From Planctomycetota bacterium (GTDB lineage: Bacteria > Planctomycetota > Phycisphaerae > Sedimentisphaerales > Anaerobacaceae), in NCBI GenBank assembly GCA_019456145.1, contig VRUL01000031.1, forward strand, positions 1-58,927: DNA of 58,927 bases. Direction: 5' to 3'. The notes under the pieces are model-generated. The model did no database searches. It was not told where the DNA came from and saw only the letters and a program-made list of their open reading frames with translations. The position numbers and the translations under genes are program-made. Below, in pieces: positions 1 to 8,276 of the stretch (the first letter of the stretch is position 1; every line of letters begins with the position of its first letter).

Positions 1-151
1 TCCGGCTCGCTACGCTCGCCTCCACCCAGCCACATGCGGTGGTTAACACCAATTTACAGAAAAGATTTTACACTACCTAAGGTCAATTATCCTTAATTTG
101 CCCCTTAGGGGTCAAATAATCATTTAAAAGCATCTCTCGTAAAATCTGCCT

Positions 152-186
152 GCCCCGTGAGATAGCGAAGCGTTATCTAATGGGGC
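152..186. repeat. GC-capped palindromic intergenic hairpin
   Basis: GCCCC (152-156) pairs with GGGGC (182-186) and AGATA (160-164) with TATCT (174-178), making a bulged hairpin around a GCGAAGCG centre. A related element with TGAGATA/TATCTCA arms occurs at 37357-37379. No gene is recognisable in bases 1-300, and the rest of that stretch shows nothing I can name. Whether the hairpin is a terminator for a gene left of the window cannot be told. Confidence 0.4.
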
Positions 187-327
187 GTTCTTTAAGCCCA
201 CAATTTACCAATCCACCCCTCACCCGTCCACTACAAAAAGCCGTTTACCCCGCCTGCCCGAATCCGCGTCTAATTTTTCTTTGTGCCTTTTCGCGGCTAA
301 TTTTTTGCTAAAAAAGCTCGATTTTCA

Positions 328-356
328 TTGAACATTTTGGGGATCTCTGGTATAAT
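328..356 (+). promoter_or_regulatory. Sigma-70-type promoter of the repeat
   Basis: TTGAAC at 328-333 and a perfect TATAAT at 351-356 are separated by exactly 17 bp. The right-hand repeat copy has the same boxes and the same 17-bp spacing although its spacer sequence differs, so the boxes look conserved by selection rather than by recent copying. Confidence 0.7.
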
Positions 357-357
357 T

Positions 358-420
358 ACAATCGCCATAGAAATGGCAGTTCAGCGGAGAACCGCACGAA
401 TCGGGCAAGTCGCCCAAGTC
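358..420 (+). ncRNA. Putative small RNA 5' end with tandem hairpins
   Basis: Directly after the TATAAT box come GCCAT-AGAA-ATGGC (364-377), GCGG-AGAA-CCGC (384-395) and GGGC-AAGTC-GCCC (403-415). In the inverted copy the first hairpin is GCCCT-AAAA-AGGGC, a compensatory change that keeps pairing. The second hairpin is identical there, and a longer CCCTGT/ACAGGG hairpin with an AAGTCG loop follows. Promoter placement plus covariation suggests a transcribed structured RNA. Its 3' end and function are unknown and I know no named RNA family that fits. Confidence 0.45.
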
Positions 421-1084
421 AAATATCAATAATCAGTAAGAAAGGGCTCTATTCATGCACAAGCTTTTTGAGATTCCCTATATTACTCTATTTCTTTGTG
501 CATTTTGTGCATTTTTGTGGCTTAAAAATCCGCGAAATCTGCGTAATCCGTGGTTAATCAACTATTTACCTGCCTATCAGGCACCCTTTTCCCCTCCTTA
601 CTCCTTACTTCTTGCTCCTTACTCCTTATTTTTACGTGCCTTCGGCATCTTTACAACTGTAGAGAGCGCTTTACAAATCAGCCCTGTTTTTATGCAAAAC
701 GAACCCAATTTCCGAAAAAGTCAAATGAACGTAAATAAGGTATTAACAAAGGATTATGTAAATAAGACACTTGGTGAACACGGGAAAAACGAACCCAAAA
801 CGAACCCAAACGAACCCAATCAAAGCCAATAAAATGCCAAAGCAAACCCAATACGAACCCAAACAAACCCAATTTATCGCGGCGTAGCCTCTGTCGAAGC
901 CGGATCAAAGCCAATTTCAAAGGCAAAAAAGCCATCTATGCTTCTTTCAACAATGATATTGGCTTCCGCCATAATTTTTTCGGAATTCGGCGTTTTGGTA
1001 TTGACCACCGGCCCAAAATTGCGTAGATTGCCCGTTTTATATCTCCCGCTAATCTTAAACAGGTTATTTGAAGGAATTAGTTAA

Positions 1085-1279
1085 ATGCCGAAACAGAAAA
1101 CCCATAAGGGTTTGAGTAAAAGAGTCAAAATTACCGCGTCCGGCAAGGTCAAACGAAAGCGATCTTGCGGCAGCCACCTTATGAGCACCAAAAACGCTAA
1201 ACGGCGAAGGCGCATACGCGGTTCCGCTCTCGTGACCGGTGCGCTCGGTAAATCAATCAAAACAATGCTCAACAAATAG
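1085..1279 (+). CDS. rpmI: 50S ribosomal protein L35
   Basis: This 64-residue basic protein is a component of the large ribosomal subunit. It has the L35 signature MPKQKTHKGLSKRVKITASG at the N-terminus, a KRRRRIRGSA stretch in the middle and a C-terminal LGKSIKTMLNK, and its length is normal for the family. AAGGA at 1071-1075 lies 9 nt before the ATG and fixes the start. It begins the conserved rpmI-rplT-pheS order. infC, which usually precedes it, is absent: the 180 bp upstream contain only the tail of the NEPNF repeat and unassigned sequence. I saw no clear L20 autoregulatory leader, though none was modelled. Confidence 0.96.
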   Translation: MPKQKTHKGLSKRVKITASGKVKRKRSCGSHLMSTKNAKRRRRIRGSALVTGALGKSIKTMLNK

Positions 1280-1331
1280 AGACAAATAAATGAAACCCTT
1301 TTAACAATAAGGGGAAAGCAGGTCAGTAACA

Positions 1332-1703
1332 ATGCCAAGAGTTAGAAAAGGCGCGGCAAGACATCAGGCAAAGAAACGAATTCTCAAAGCGGCAAAAGGC
1401 TATCGCGGCGCCGGGGGTCGCCTCTATCGCCAGGCAAAAGAAGCAGTCGTGCGGGCAGCCGTCAACGCTCGCGTTGACCGCAAACGCAGAAAACGCGACT
1501 TCCGAGGCCTGTGGATTATACGCCTGAGTGCAGCCTGCCGACAGCGAGGCATAAGATACAGCGAGTTTATCAACGGCTGTAAAAAAGCAAACATCGGATT
1601 GAACCGAAAAATGATGAGCGAAATCGCTGTTACCGACCCAAAGGATTTTGATGCTATCGTTGAGACTGCCATGGCCGCAGAAACACCAGCCCGTAGCTCG
1701 TAA
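1332..1703 (+). CDS. rplT: 50S ribosomal protein L20
   Basis: L20 is an early-assembly 23S rRNA-binding protein and in many bacteria represses its own operon. The 123 residues show the typical very basic N-terminus MPRVRKGAARHQAKKRILK, a KGYRGAGGRLYRQAKEAV segment and the conserved RDFRGLWIIRLSAACRQ. The C-terminal domain ends in a short non-conserved tail (AAETPARSS). It lies 52 bp after rpmI and 50 bp before pheS, so co-transcription is likely. GGGGAAAGCAGG lies ahead of the start. Confidence 0.97.
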   Translation: MPRVRKGAARHQAKKRILKAAKGYRGAGGRLYRQAKEAVVRAAVNARVDRKRRKRDFRGLWIIRLSAACRQRGIRYSEFINGCKKANIGLNRKMMSEIAVTDPKDFDAIVETAMAAETPARSS

Positions 1704-1753
1704 CTCGTGCCCTGTTAATCGAACCCCGATATACGACATACGATATTCGAGAG

Positions 1754-2743
1754 ATGCTTGAGCAATTCGAAAAAGTCGGTAAAGATGCGCTTGCAGAGTT
1801 GGAGGAAGTAACCGACCTGACGGCTCTGGAAGATTACCGCATAAAATATCTGGGTCGAAAAGGCCAAATCATACAGATGCTCAGCCAAATAGGCAAGCTT
1901 CCCCCTGAACAAAAACCCAGGGCCGGGCAGCTTGCAAATAAAACCAAAAAAGAGGTTGCCGCGGCATTTGAACTGCTAAAAAAGACTTTGCTGCAATCGC
2001 AGGAGCAAACGGGCGAGTTGATTGACATTACTCTGCCGGGCATACCCGTCGACATTGGCAAAACCCACGTTATCATGCAAACCTTAAGTGAGCTGCTCGA
2101 AATCTTTGGCAGAATGGGTTTCGCTGTGGCCTATGGCCCGGAAGTCGAAGACGAGTGGCACAATTTTGAAGCACTGAATATTAACGCCGACCACCCGGCA
2201 AGGGACCCATTTGACTGTTTTTATATAGATGATAACACTCTGTTACGCAGCCATACATCCCCTGTTCAAATCCGCGTTATGGAGACCACCAAACCGCCAA
2301 TTCGAATCATCGCACCGGGGCGGGTTTATAGGCCGGACACCGTCGATGCAACGCATATGTATATGTTCCATCAGCTCGAAGCGCTCGTTGTCGATGAGGA
2401 CGTCAGTATGGTGGATATGAAAACCGCCATTGAGCAGTTTATCCACGCGTTTTTTGGCCCGGACACAAAATGGCGGTTTCGACCGAGCTTTTTCCCTTTC
2501 ACCGAGCCAAGTGCCGAAGTTGATTTGTTGTTAGCCGATAAAAGCGGAAAAGAAAACTGGGTAGAAATGGGTGGCTGCGGTATGGTTGACCCGAACGTTT
2601 TTGATGCTGTTGGAATAGACAACGAAAAATATACCGGCTGGGCATTCGGATTCGGGGTAGAACGGCTTGCTATGCGAAAGTATGGTATTACTGATATTCG
2701 ACTACTTTTTGAAAACGACCTGCGATTCCTGGAGCAGTTTTGA
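1754..2743 (+). CDS. pheS: Phenylalanyl-tRNA synthetase alpha subunit
   Basis: This is the catalytic alpha chain of the heterotetrameric class II enzyme that charges tRNA-Phe. The 329 residues match the usual PheS length. An N-terminal coiled-coil region includes DYRIKYLGRKGQI. The class II catalytic domain has LLRSHTSPVQIR, the motif 2 region RVYRPDTVDATHMYMFHQLE and a motif 3-like GWAFGFGVERLAMRKYGI near the C-terminus. pheT normally follows immediately but is missing; the next gene, 76 bp on, is rfbA. The beta subunit must therefore be encoded elsewhere. Confidence 0.96.
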   Translation: MLEQFEKVGKDALAELEEVTDLTALEDYRIKYLGRKGQIIQMLSQIGKLPPEQKPRAGQLANKTKKEVAAAFELLKKTLLQSQEQTGELIDITLPGIPVDIGKTHVIMQTLSELLEIFGRMGFAVAYGPEVEDEWHNFEALNINADHPARDPFDCFYIDDNTLLRSHTSPVQIRVMETTKPPIRIIAPGRVYRPDTVDATHMYMFHQLEALVVDEDVSMVDMKTAIEQFIHAFFGPDTKWRFRPSFFPFTEPSAEVDLLLADKSGKENWVEMGGCGMVDPNVFDAVGIDNEKYTGWAFGFGVERLAMRKYGITDIRLLFENDLRFLEQF

Positions 2744-2819
2744 GTAAATAGACGGGTAATTGGTAATTATCTAACCATTTAACCGGTTGGTACCATTTAA
2801 ACAAACATGGGAGATGAAT

Positions 2820-3545
2820 ATGGATTTAAGAGGTATTATCCTTGCCGGCGGGACAGGATCGCGGCTTATGCCGCTGACCAAAGTCACAAATAAACATCTG
2901 CTGCCCATCGGGCAAAAACCTATGATTTATTACCCCATTGAGAAACTGACCTCGATTGGTATCCAGGAAATACTGATTGTAACCGGCATCGAGCACATGG
3001 GCGATGTCGTTAGCCTGCTCGGCTCCGGGAAGCAGTTTGGATGTCGATTCACATACAAAGTTCAGGATGAAGCAGGCGGAATTGCACAGGCATTGGGACT
3101 GGCTGAGAATTTCGCACAGCGAAAGCCCGTCGTAGTCATCCTCGGTGATAATATCTTTGAAGCCAATCTGAAAGACTATGCCGATAGGTTTATCTCCCAG
3201 AAAATCGGCGCAAGGGTACTGCTCAAGCAGGTGCAGAATCCTCAGCGATTCGGTGTTGCGCAGGTATCCGGTGACAAAATCATCGGTATCGAAGAAAAGC
3301 CGAAAAAACCAAAGTCGGATTATGCCATAATCGGTTTATATTTTTATGACCCCTCAGTCTTTGATATTATACGAGCGCTCAAACCATCTGCTCGTGGGGA
3401 GTTTGAAATCACTGACGTTAACAATGCCTATATTGCACAGGATCGGTTGGCTTATGATATTCTCGAAGGCTGGTGGACGGATGCCGGGACATTCGAATCA
3501 CTCGATAGAGCCAATGAATTGGTTATAAAGGAACCTCCGCAATGA
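2820..3545 (+). CDS. rfbA: Glucose-1-phosphate thymidylyltransferase
   Basis: This enzyme makes dTDP-glucose from dTTP and glucose-1-phosphate, the first step to dTDP-L-rhamnose. The nucleotidyltransferase signature LAGGTGSRLMPLTKVTNKHL is near the N-terminus, followed by ILGDNIFE and a late WTDAGTFESL. At 241 residues it is the shorter bacterial type. I chose ATG 2820 over upstream starts at 2787 and 2814 because GGGAG lies 6 nt before it. It heads an rfbA-rfbC-rfbD-rfbB operon whose later members overlap. The protein could act on sugar-1-phosphates other than glucose, but the complete four-gene set argues for rhamnose. Confidence 0.9.
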   Translation: MDLRGIILAGGTGSRLMPLTKVTNKHLLPIGQKPMIYYPIEKLTSIGIQEILIVTGIEHMGDVVSLLGSGKQFGCRFTYKVQDEAGGIAQALGLAENFAQRKPVVVILGDNIFEANLKDYADRFISQKIGARVLLKQVQNPQRFGVAQVSGDKIIGIEEKPKKPKSDYAIIGLYFYDPSVFDIIRALKPSARGEFEITDVNNAYIAQDRLAYDILEGWWTDAGTFESLDRANELVIKEPPQ

Positions 3546-3578
3546 CAGAAGGGATATTAGTAGGGATATCTGTATAAA

Positions 3579-4139
3579 ATGAATGCTAAAGAAACGAAAC
3601 TGCCGGGAGTACTCATATTGGAGCCGGATGTGTTCTCTGACGAGAGAGGATTCTTTTTAGAGACCTGGAACAGCAAGCATTACGAGAACGCCGGTATCCA
3701 GGTTCCCTTTGTGCAGGACAATGTCTCATTTTCAAGGAAAGGTGTTTTACGCGGCTTACATTTTCAATACCCTCAATCACAAGGTAAATTGGTTCAGGTT
3801 TTATCAGGCCGGGTTGTGGATGTTGCTGTCGATATTTGCTTAGGTTCTCCGGCTTTTGGTCAGTGGATCAGTGAGGTACTTTCTGATTCTAACCACAGGC
3901 AGATGTATATTCCACCTGGTTTTGCTCATGGGTATTGTGTTACAAGTGAGACGGCAGTTTTTTCATACAAGTGCACCGATTTCTATAATCCGGCGACTGA
4001 AACTGGCATCATCTGGAATGACCCCGATCTTGATATCGACTGGCCGATAAAGCAGCCCGTCTTATCGACCAAGGATGCAAACTATCCCAGCCTTAAAGAC
4101 CTTCCACCTGACAAATTACCGCATTTCCAGGGGTTCTGA
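3579..4139 (+). CDS. rfbC: dTDP-4-dehydrorhamnose 3,5-epimerase
   Basis: RmlC-type cupin enzyme for step three of dTDP-L-rhamnose synthesis, epimerising C3 and C5 of the 4-keto-6-deoxy sugar. Family marks are DERGFFLETWN, QDNVSFSRKGVLRGLHFQ (His of the active site in RGLHFQ), GKLVQVLSG, a VDVAVDI stretch and YIPPGFAHGYCV. The length of 186 residues is typical. Its stop TGA (4137-4139) overlaps the ATG of rfbD, pointing to translational coupling. Confidence 0.95.
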   Translation: MNAKETKLPGVLILEPDVFSDERGFFLETWNSKHYENAGIQVPFVQDNVSFSRKGVLRGLHFQYPQSQGKLVQVLSGRVVDVAVDICLGSPAFGQWISEVLSDSNHRQMYIPPGFAHGYCVTSETAVFSYKCTDFYNPATETGIIWNDPDLDIDWPIKQPVLSTKDANYPSLKDLPPDKLPHFQGF

Positions 4140-4987
4140 TGGTAGCTAATGATACAAGGATTGCCATTTTGGGCGGCAAGGGAATGCTTGGCACGGACCT
4201 GGCCGGTATCTGCAAACAGCAAGGCTTTGATGTTAAGGTATTCGATTTACCGGAATTTGACATAACCAATTCCCAACAGCTAAAACAAGCTGTCGGTGCT
4301 GCGGAGGTAATCGTAAACTGCGCAGCTTATACGAATGTCGATGGCGCCGAGAGCGAAACTGATCTGGCATATTTGGTCAATGCTGCAGCGGTAGGGCGGC
4401 TCGGTGATATCGCAAAAGATGCGGATAAATGGGTCTTGCACATTAGTACCGATTTTATTTTTGATGGTCGGTTGAATACACCCTATGTCGAGACCGATGC
4501 TCCTAATCCTATTAACGAATATGGCAAAACCAAGTTGGCAGGGGAGCAGTTGCTTGGCGAAAGCGGCTGCAGGCATTGTATAATCCGCCTTGAGTGGACT
4601 TACGGCTTTGCTGGTAACAACTTCGTAACCAAAATAATCCGTCGGGCAAAAACTGACAAAACATTGAAGGTTGTAGACGACCAGGTAGGTTCACCAACAG
4701 CCACAACCGAAGTCGCCAAAGTAATTTGTAGATTGCTGCAAAAGAAGCCGGAGAGCATTTATCATTTTGCAAGTGCCGGTTATGTAAGCCGTTACCAAAT
4801 GGCAGAGTTTATATTTGACAAGCTCTCGATAGATGTTAATCTGGTGCCTTGCAAAACCAGTGATTTCGTCAGTGACGCTGCAAGGCCCTTAAATAGCCGT
4901 TTCGATTGCAGCAAAATCAAGAATTTGCTTGATGAGCAAATCAAGCCTTGGCAGGACCCGTTAGAACGTTTTTTGAGGCAGTTATGA
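4139..4987 (+). CDS. rfbD: dTDP-4-dehydrorhamnose reductase
   Basis: Short-chain dehydrogenase/reductase that completes dTDP-L-rhamnose synthesis by reducing the 4-keto group with NAD(P)H. The Rossmann glycine motif ILGGKGMLGTDL is at the N-terminus, followed by NCAAYTNVDGAES, a STDFIFDG segment (in place of the common STDYVFDG) and NEYGKTKLAGEQ, which carries the YxxxK catalytic pair. It has 282 residues. The gene overlaps rfbC upstream and rfbB downstream by 1 and 4 nt. Confidence 0.94.
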   Translation: MVANDTRIAILGGKGMLGTDLAGICKQQGFDVKVFDLPEFDITNSQQLKQAVGAAEVIVNCAAYTNVDGAESETDLAYLVNAAAVGRLGDIAKDADKWVLHISTDFIFDGRLNTPYVETDAPNPINEYGKTKLAGEQLLGESGCRHCIIRLEWTYGFAGNNFVTKIIRRAKTDKTLKVVDDQVGSPTATTEVAKVICRLLQKKPESIYHFASAGYVSRYQMAEFIFDKLSIDVNLVPCKTSDFVSDAARPLNSRFDCSKIKNLLDEQIKPWQDPLERFLRQL

Positions 4988-5997
4988 ACAGGCTTCTCGT
5001 TACAGGTGGTGCAGGATTTATAGGAAGCAATTTCGTTCGGATGGTACTTTCTGAGCATCCGGATTATTTCATCGTCAATCTCGATAAGCTGACCTACGCC
5101 GGCAATCTTGATAATCTCACAGGCTTTCTGGACCATCCCAACCACAAATTTATCAAAGGCGATATTTGTGATGGACCCCTAATCGTAAAAATCGTTGACG
5201 AGTACCAGATAGATACGATTATTAATTTTGCTGCCGAGAGCCACGTGGACCGTTCAATAGCTGAGCCGAAGATTTTTATCGAAACCAATATCACCGGCAC
5301 ATCAACATTGCTGGAAGTGGCCCGCGATAAAAAGTTGGGACGGTTCATTCAAATTTCGACCGATGAGGTGTACGGTTCGCTCGGTTCGCAGGGCAAGTTC
5401 AGCGAAGATACCCCGCTAAGTCCCAATTCGCCGTATTCAGCCAGCAAAGCCGCCGCAGACCAATTAGTGGCGGCATTCGGCCATACCTGGGGCGTAAAAT
5501 ACAATATCACCAGATGTTCAAACAACTATGGGCCATACCAGTTCCCGGAGAAATTGATCCCGCTGATGATTAACAATGCCCTCAATGATAAAGAATTACC
5601 TGTTTATGGTGACGGCTTGTACGTGCGGGATTGGCTGTATGTATATGACCATTGCACAGCTTTATGGCAGGTGTTGCAGAAAGCACCGCCCGGCGAAACT
5701 TATAACATAGGCGGCTGTAACGAAAAAGCAAATCTGGATGTCATTGACCTGATACTAAAGCGACTGGACAAACCAAAATCTCTGATTAGGCATGTTACGG
5801 ACAGGCCGGGACACGACAGGAGATATGCCATCGATGCAGGAAGGATAATCAACGAGCTTAACTGGCGCCCATCGGTTAGCTTTGAGGAGGGTATGGAAAA
5901 AACCATAGACTGGTATGTACAAAATCAAGAATGGCTTGCCAACATTGTCTCCGGTGAGTACCAGAAGTATTATGAGTCGATGTACGGAAATCGATAA
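4984..5997 (+). CDS. rfbB: dTDP-glucose 4,6-dehydratase
   Basis: NAD-dependent extended SDR that converts dTDP-glucose to dTDP-4-keto-6-deoxyglucose. It shows TGGAGFIGSNFVR, the family text FAAESHVDRSI, STDEVYGSLG, the catalytic pair in YSASKAAADQL, and TRCSNNYGPYQFPEKLIPL. I start it at ATG 4984, which overlaps the rfbD stop (ATGA), rather than at an upstream in-frame ATG at 4948 inside rfbD. That gives about 337 residues, normal for RmlB. Confidence 0.96.
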   Translation: MNRLLVTGGAGFIGSNFVRMVLSEHPDYFIVNLDKLTYAGNLDNLTGFLDHPNHKFIKGDICDGPLIVKIVDEYQIDTIINFAAESHVDRSIAEPKIFIETNITGTSTLLEVARDKKLGRFIQISTDEVYGSLGSQGKFSEDTPLSPNSPYSASKAAADQLVAAFGHTWGVKYNITRCSNNYGPYQFPEKLIPLMINNALNDKELPVYGDGLYVRDWLYVYDHCTALWQVLQKAPPGETYNIGGCNEKANLDVIDLILKRLDKPKSLIRHVTDRPGHDRRYAIDAGRIINELNWRPSVSFEEGMEKTIDWYVQNQEWLANIVSGEYQKYYESMYGNR

Positions 5998-6021
5998 GCA
6001 AACAACAAGGAAATTCAATCG

Positions 6022-6837
6022 ATGTCAGAGCTTGTCAAAGGTAGGGCAACAATATGCATACCGAATTATAAAACATTAGACTTCACCAGGCTTTGCTTGC
6101 GCAGCATTCGCAATTTCACTAAATATCCGTACGAGGTTATTGTTGTTGACAACGACTCGCGGGATGAATCTCTGGACTATCTAAAAGGCCTGAGCTGGAT
6201 TCGTTTGATTGAGCAACAGGGTGGAGATGAACTAACAGGCAGCTACGCAGAAGGTTTGGCACAGGATATTGGCCTGGAAAAATGCAATACCGAATTTTAC
6301 ATCGTGATGCACTCCGATACCTTTGTTAAGAAAGACAACTGGCTTACCGAGCTGATTGGCTACTTCGGCGACGATGGAAGTGTCAGTTGTGTTGGTTCGG
6401 ACAAAATCGAATTGACACCGAGATGGCGCGTTCTATTCAAAAAAGCAACTGATTTCAAAGCCTTAAAACGCAAAATCCTTCGGGACCGGCAAGCCATGCG
6501 CAGGTTCCGCTATCACAATCGCACAATATGTTGTATTTATCGAACGGACATCTTACGCCGGATGCAGCTCTCCTTTCTGATGGATAGAGAAAAAGGCCTG
6601 ACCGCAGGCCAAAAGCTTTACTTTGAACTGGTTGATAATGGTTACAAGACAGTGGAGCTGCCGCCCTCGATAATGCGCCAATACGTTATACATCTTGCTC
6701 ATGCTACTCAGGTGGTCAATCCGCAGGAATTTGCTCTCCGAAAAAAGTCTATAAAAAAATGTAATCGAATTATTGACAAAGTTCTGTCTCTGGAGATAAT
6801 TAAGGACATACTCAAGGACGAGTCACTGGATAGTTAA
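6022..6837 (+). CDS. Glycosyltransferase family 2
   Basis: Probable GT-A fold transferase of the glycan locus, using a nucleotide sugar, perhaps the dTDP-rhamnose made by the genes just upstream (inference). The N-terminus has ATICIPNYKTLDFTRLCLRS and EVIVVDNDSRDESLDYL, typical of GT2. A metal-binding aspartate is likely in YIVMHSDTFVKKDNWL. No membrane segment is evident, so it is probably cytoplasmic or peripheral. AAGGAAATTC precedes the ATG. Acceptor and linkage cannot be read from sequence. Confidence 0.82.
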   Translation: MSELVKGRATICIPNYKTLDFTRLCLRSIRNFTKYPYEVIVVDNDSRDESLDYLKGLSWIRLIEQQGGDELTGSYAEGLAQDIGLEKCNTEFYIVMHSDTFVKKDNWLTELIGYFGDDGSVSCVGSDKIELTPRWRVLFKKATDFKALKRKILRDRQAMRRFRYHNRTICCIYRTDILRRMQLSFLMDREKGLTAGQKLYFELVDNGYKTVELPPSIMRQYVIHLAHATQVVNPQEFALRKKSIKKCNRIIDKVLSLEIIKDILKDESLDS

Positions 6838-6879
6838 GAACTCATTGAGCATGTTTGGTCAGACAAGGAGGTTGTTAGT

Positions 6880-8124
6880 ATGCAAAGTATTGCTGAATCT
6901 ATGGAGAGTATTGACGAATCGGTAAAAAAGTTACTATCCGGCCATGGAAAGGATATTCCCCTGTTCAAGGTCTTTATGCCCGAAAGCGTTATGGAGCCTT
7001 TGCGTAAGGTTCTGCTGAGCGGCTATGTAGGTGAAGGGCCGAGGGTTGCTGAGTTTGAACGGCAGCTCGCGCCGTGGTTCAACAACGATAACATCCTGGC
7101 ATTGAATAACGGGACCGCTTCACTGCAATTAGCGCTTCGACTGGCAAATGTGGGACACGGTGATGAAGTTATCTCAACCGCTATGACCTGCACTGCAACA
7201 AACGAGCCGATCATGGCTATGGGAGCAAAGATTGTATGGGCTGACATTAACCCCTGGACGGGAAATATCGACCCGGAAGATGTCGCCAGAAAAATCACAC
7301 CTAAAACAAAGGCCATCATGTGTGTTCACTGGGGCGGCTACCCCTGTGACCTCGATGAATTGAACGCTATCGCCGCTGAGCACGGGATAAAGCTGATTGA
7401 AGATGCTTGTCACGCTTTTAGTTCAACCTATCATGGCAAACCAATTGGTTCTCACTCTGACTTCGCTTGTTTTTCTTTTCAGGCGATCAAGCAGATGACA
7501 ACTGTCGATGGTGGTGCCCTGGTTTGTAAATCCAACGCTGATTGTGAACGGGGCAGATTGCTCAGATGGTACGGCATCGACCGTACGTCCAAACGAAAGG
7601 ACCTGCGTTGTGAAGCGGACATAGTCGAATATGGCTACAAGTTCCACATGAACGACATGACGGCGGTAATTGGACTTGAGCAACTCAAGTACGTAGCTGA
7701 AAATATCGAAAAACATCAGGCTCACGCCGCACGGTATAACGAAGCTTTTAAGAACCTCAAGGCTGTACGGCCTCTCAGATACGAAGATGAACGTACCAGC
7801 GTTTATTGGCTTTATACTGTAAGAGTCAAAAACCGTCAAAAATTCATGGAGCATATGAAAGAGGCAAGTGTGACTGTCTCCCAGGTCCATGCGAGAAATG
7901 ACTCCCACAGAATGTTCAAAGATTTCATGACGGACCTGCCGGGCGTCGATGAATTTACCTCTGAGCAGGTTTCCATCCCGGTAGGATGGTGGGTGACAGA
8001 AGAGGATTTGGCACATGTTATCAACGCTGTTGAAGAATATGACCGCTATTGGTGTACGAGGATTCAGGAGACAAAGAAACCGCCTCGAAAACTTGAGAAG
8101 AAAACAGCGTGCCAGCCCAATTGA
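6880..8124 (+). CDS. DegT/DnrJ/EryC1/StrS aminotransferase
   Basis: PLP-dependent sugar aminotransferase family protein of 414 residues, expected to add an amino group to a nucleotide-linked keto sugar. Visible marks are LALNNGTASLQLALRLANVG, GDEVISTAMTCTATNEPI, LIEDACHAFSSTYHGKPIGS (PLP-contacting Asp) and FSFQAIKQMTTVDGGALV. The last contains the lysine expected to form the Schiff base. The strong AAGGAGG before ATG 6880 supports the start. The keto-sugar could come from the rfbB product, giving a dTDP-amino-deoxysugar (inference). Confidence 0.88.
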   Translation: MQSIAESMESIDESVKKLLSGHGKDIPLFKVFMPESVMEPLRKVLLSGYVGEGPRVAEFERQLAPWFNNDNILALNNGTASLQLALRLANVGHGDEVISTAMTCTATNEPIMAMGAKIVWADINPWTGNIDPEDVARKITPKTKAIMCVHWGGYPCDLDELNAIAAEHGIKLIEDACHAFSSTYHGKPIGSHSDFACFSFQAIKQMTTVDGGALVCKSNADCERGRLLRWYGIDRTSKRKDLRCEADIVEYGYKFHMNDMTAVIGLEQLKYVAENIEKHQAHAARYNEAFKNLKAVRPLRYEDERTSVYWLYTVRVKNRQKFMEHMKEASVTVSQVHARNDSHRMFKDFMTDLPGVDEFTSEQVSIPVGWWVTEEDLAHVINAVEEYDRYWCTRIQETKKPPRKLEKKTACQPN

Positions 8125-8276
8125 TAACTTTCGTTAATCCTGGCAATCTTTCGACGCCAAATGCCAGTGAGACAGTAATCTTATCTGGAGTAATTTGAAG
8201 CTTGCTCGCTGACGATTCTCTTGATGACTAACGTGGCTCAGACAGATGATTTGAAAGATATCTGTGGAGATTTGTT

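Larger units (their letters stand above)
301..905 (+). repeat. Long interspersed repeat, left copy (NEPNF-type)
   Basis: This block shares several segments with an inverted copy at about 33945-34445. They are a promoter (TTGAAC-17-TATAAT), two short hairpins, a segment with tandem AACGAACCCAA words (about 690-870), and a tail reading TTATCGCGGCGTAGCCTCTG. Between hairpins and AACGAACCCAA words lies a longer, CT-rich insert (about 430-690) with repeated CTCCTTACTCCTTA words that the right copy lacks. The open frames here (for example 455-832) give peptides with NEPNF and NEPK words. I treat these as artefacts because the two copies differ by indels that break any shared frame. Confidence 0.75.

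Noticed and set aside
455..832. Open frames with NEPNF/NEPK peptides as protein genes (also 33843-34211 minus)
   Set aside because: They coincide with repeated AACGAACCCAA words, the two repeat copies differ by frame-breaking indels, and no Shine-Dalgarno or protein family fits.
690..900. CRISPR array from the repeated AACGAACCCAA words
   Set aside because: Words are short (about 11 bp) with irregular spacing of a few bases, without regular repeats or unique spacers, and no cas gene is nearby.
1423..1739. Long minus-strand frames over rplT and pheS
   Set aside because: They are shadows of strongly conserved ribosomal and synthetase genes on the plus strand.
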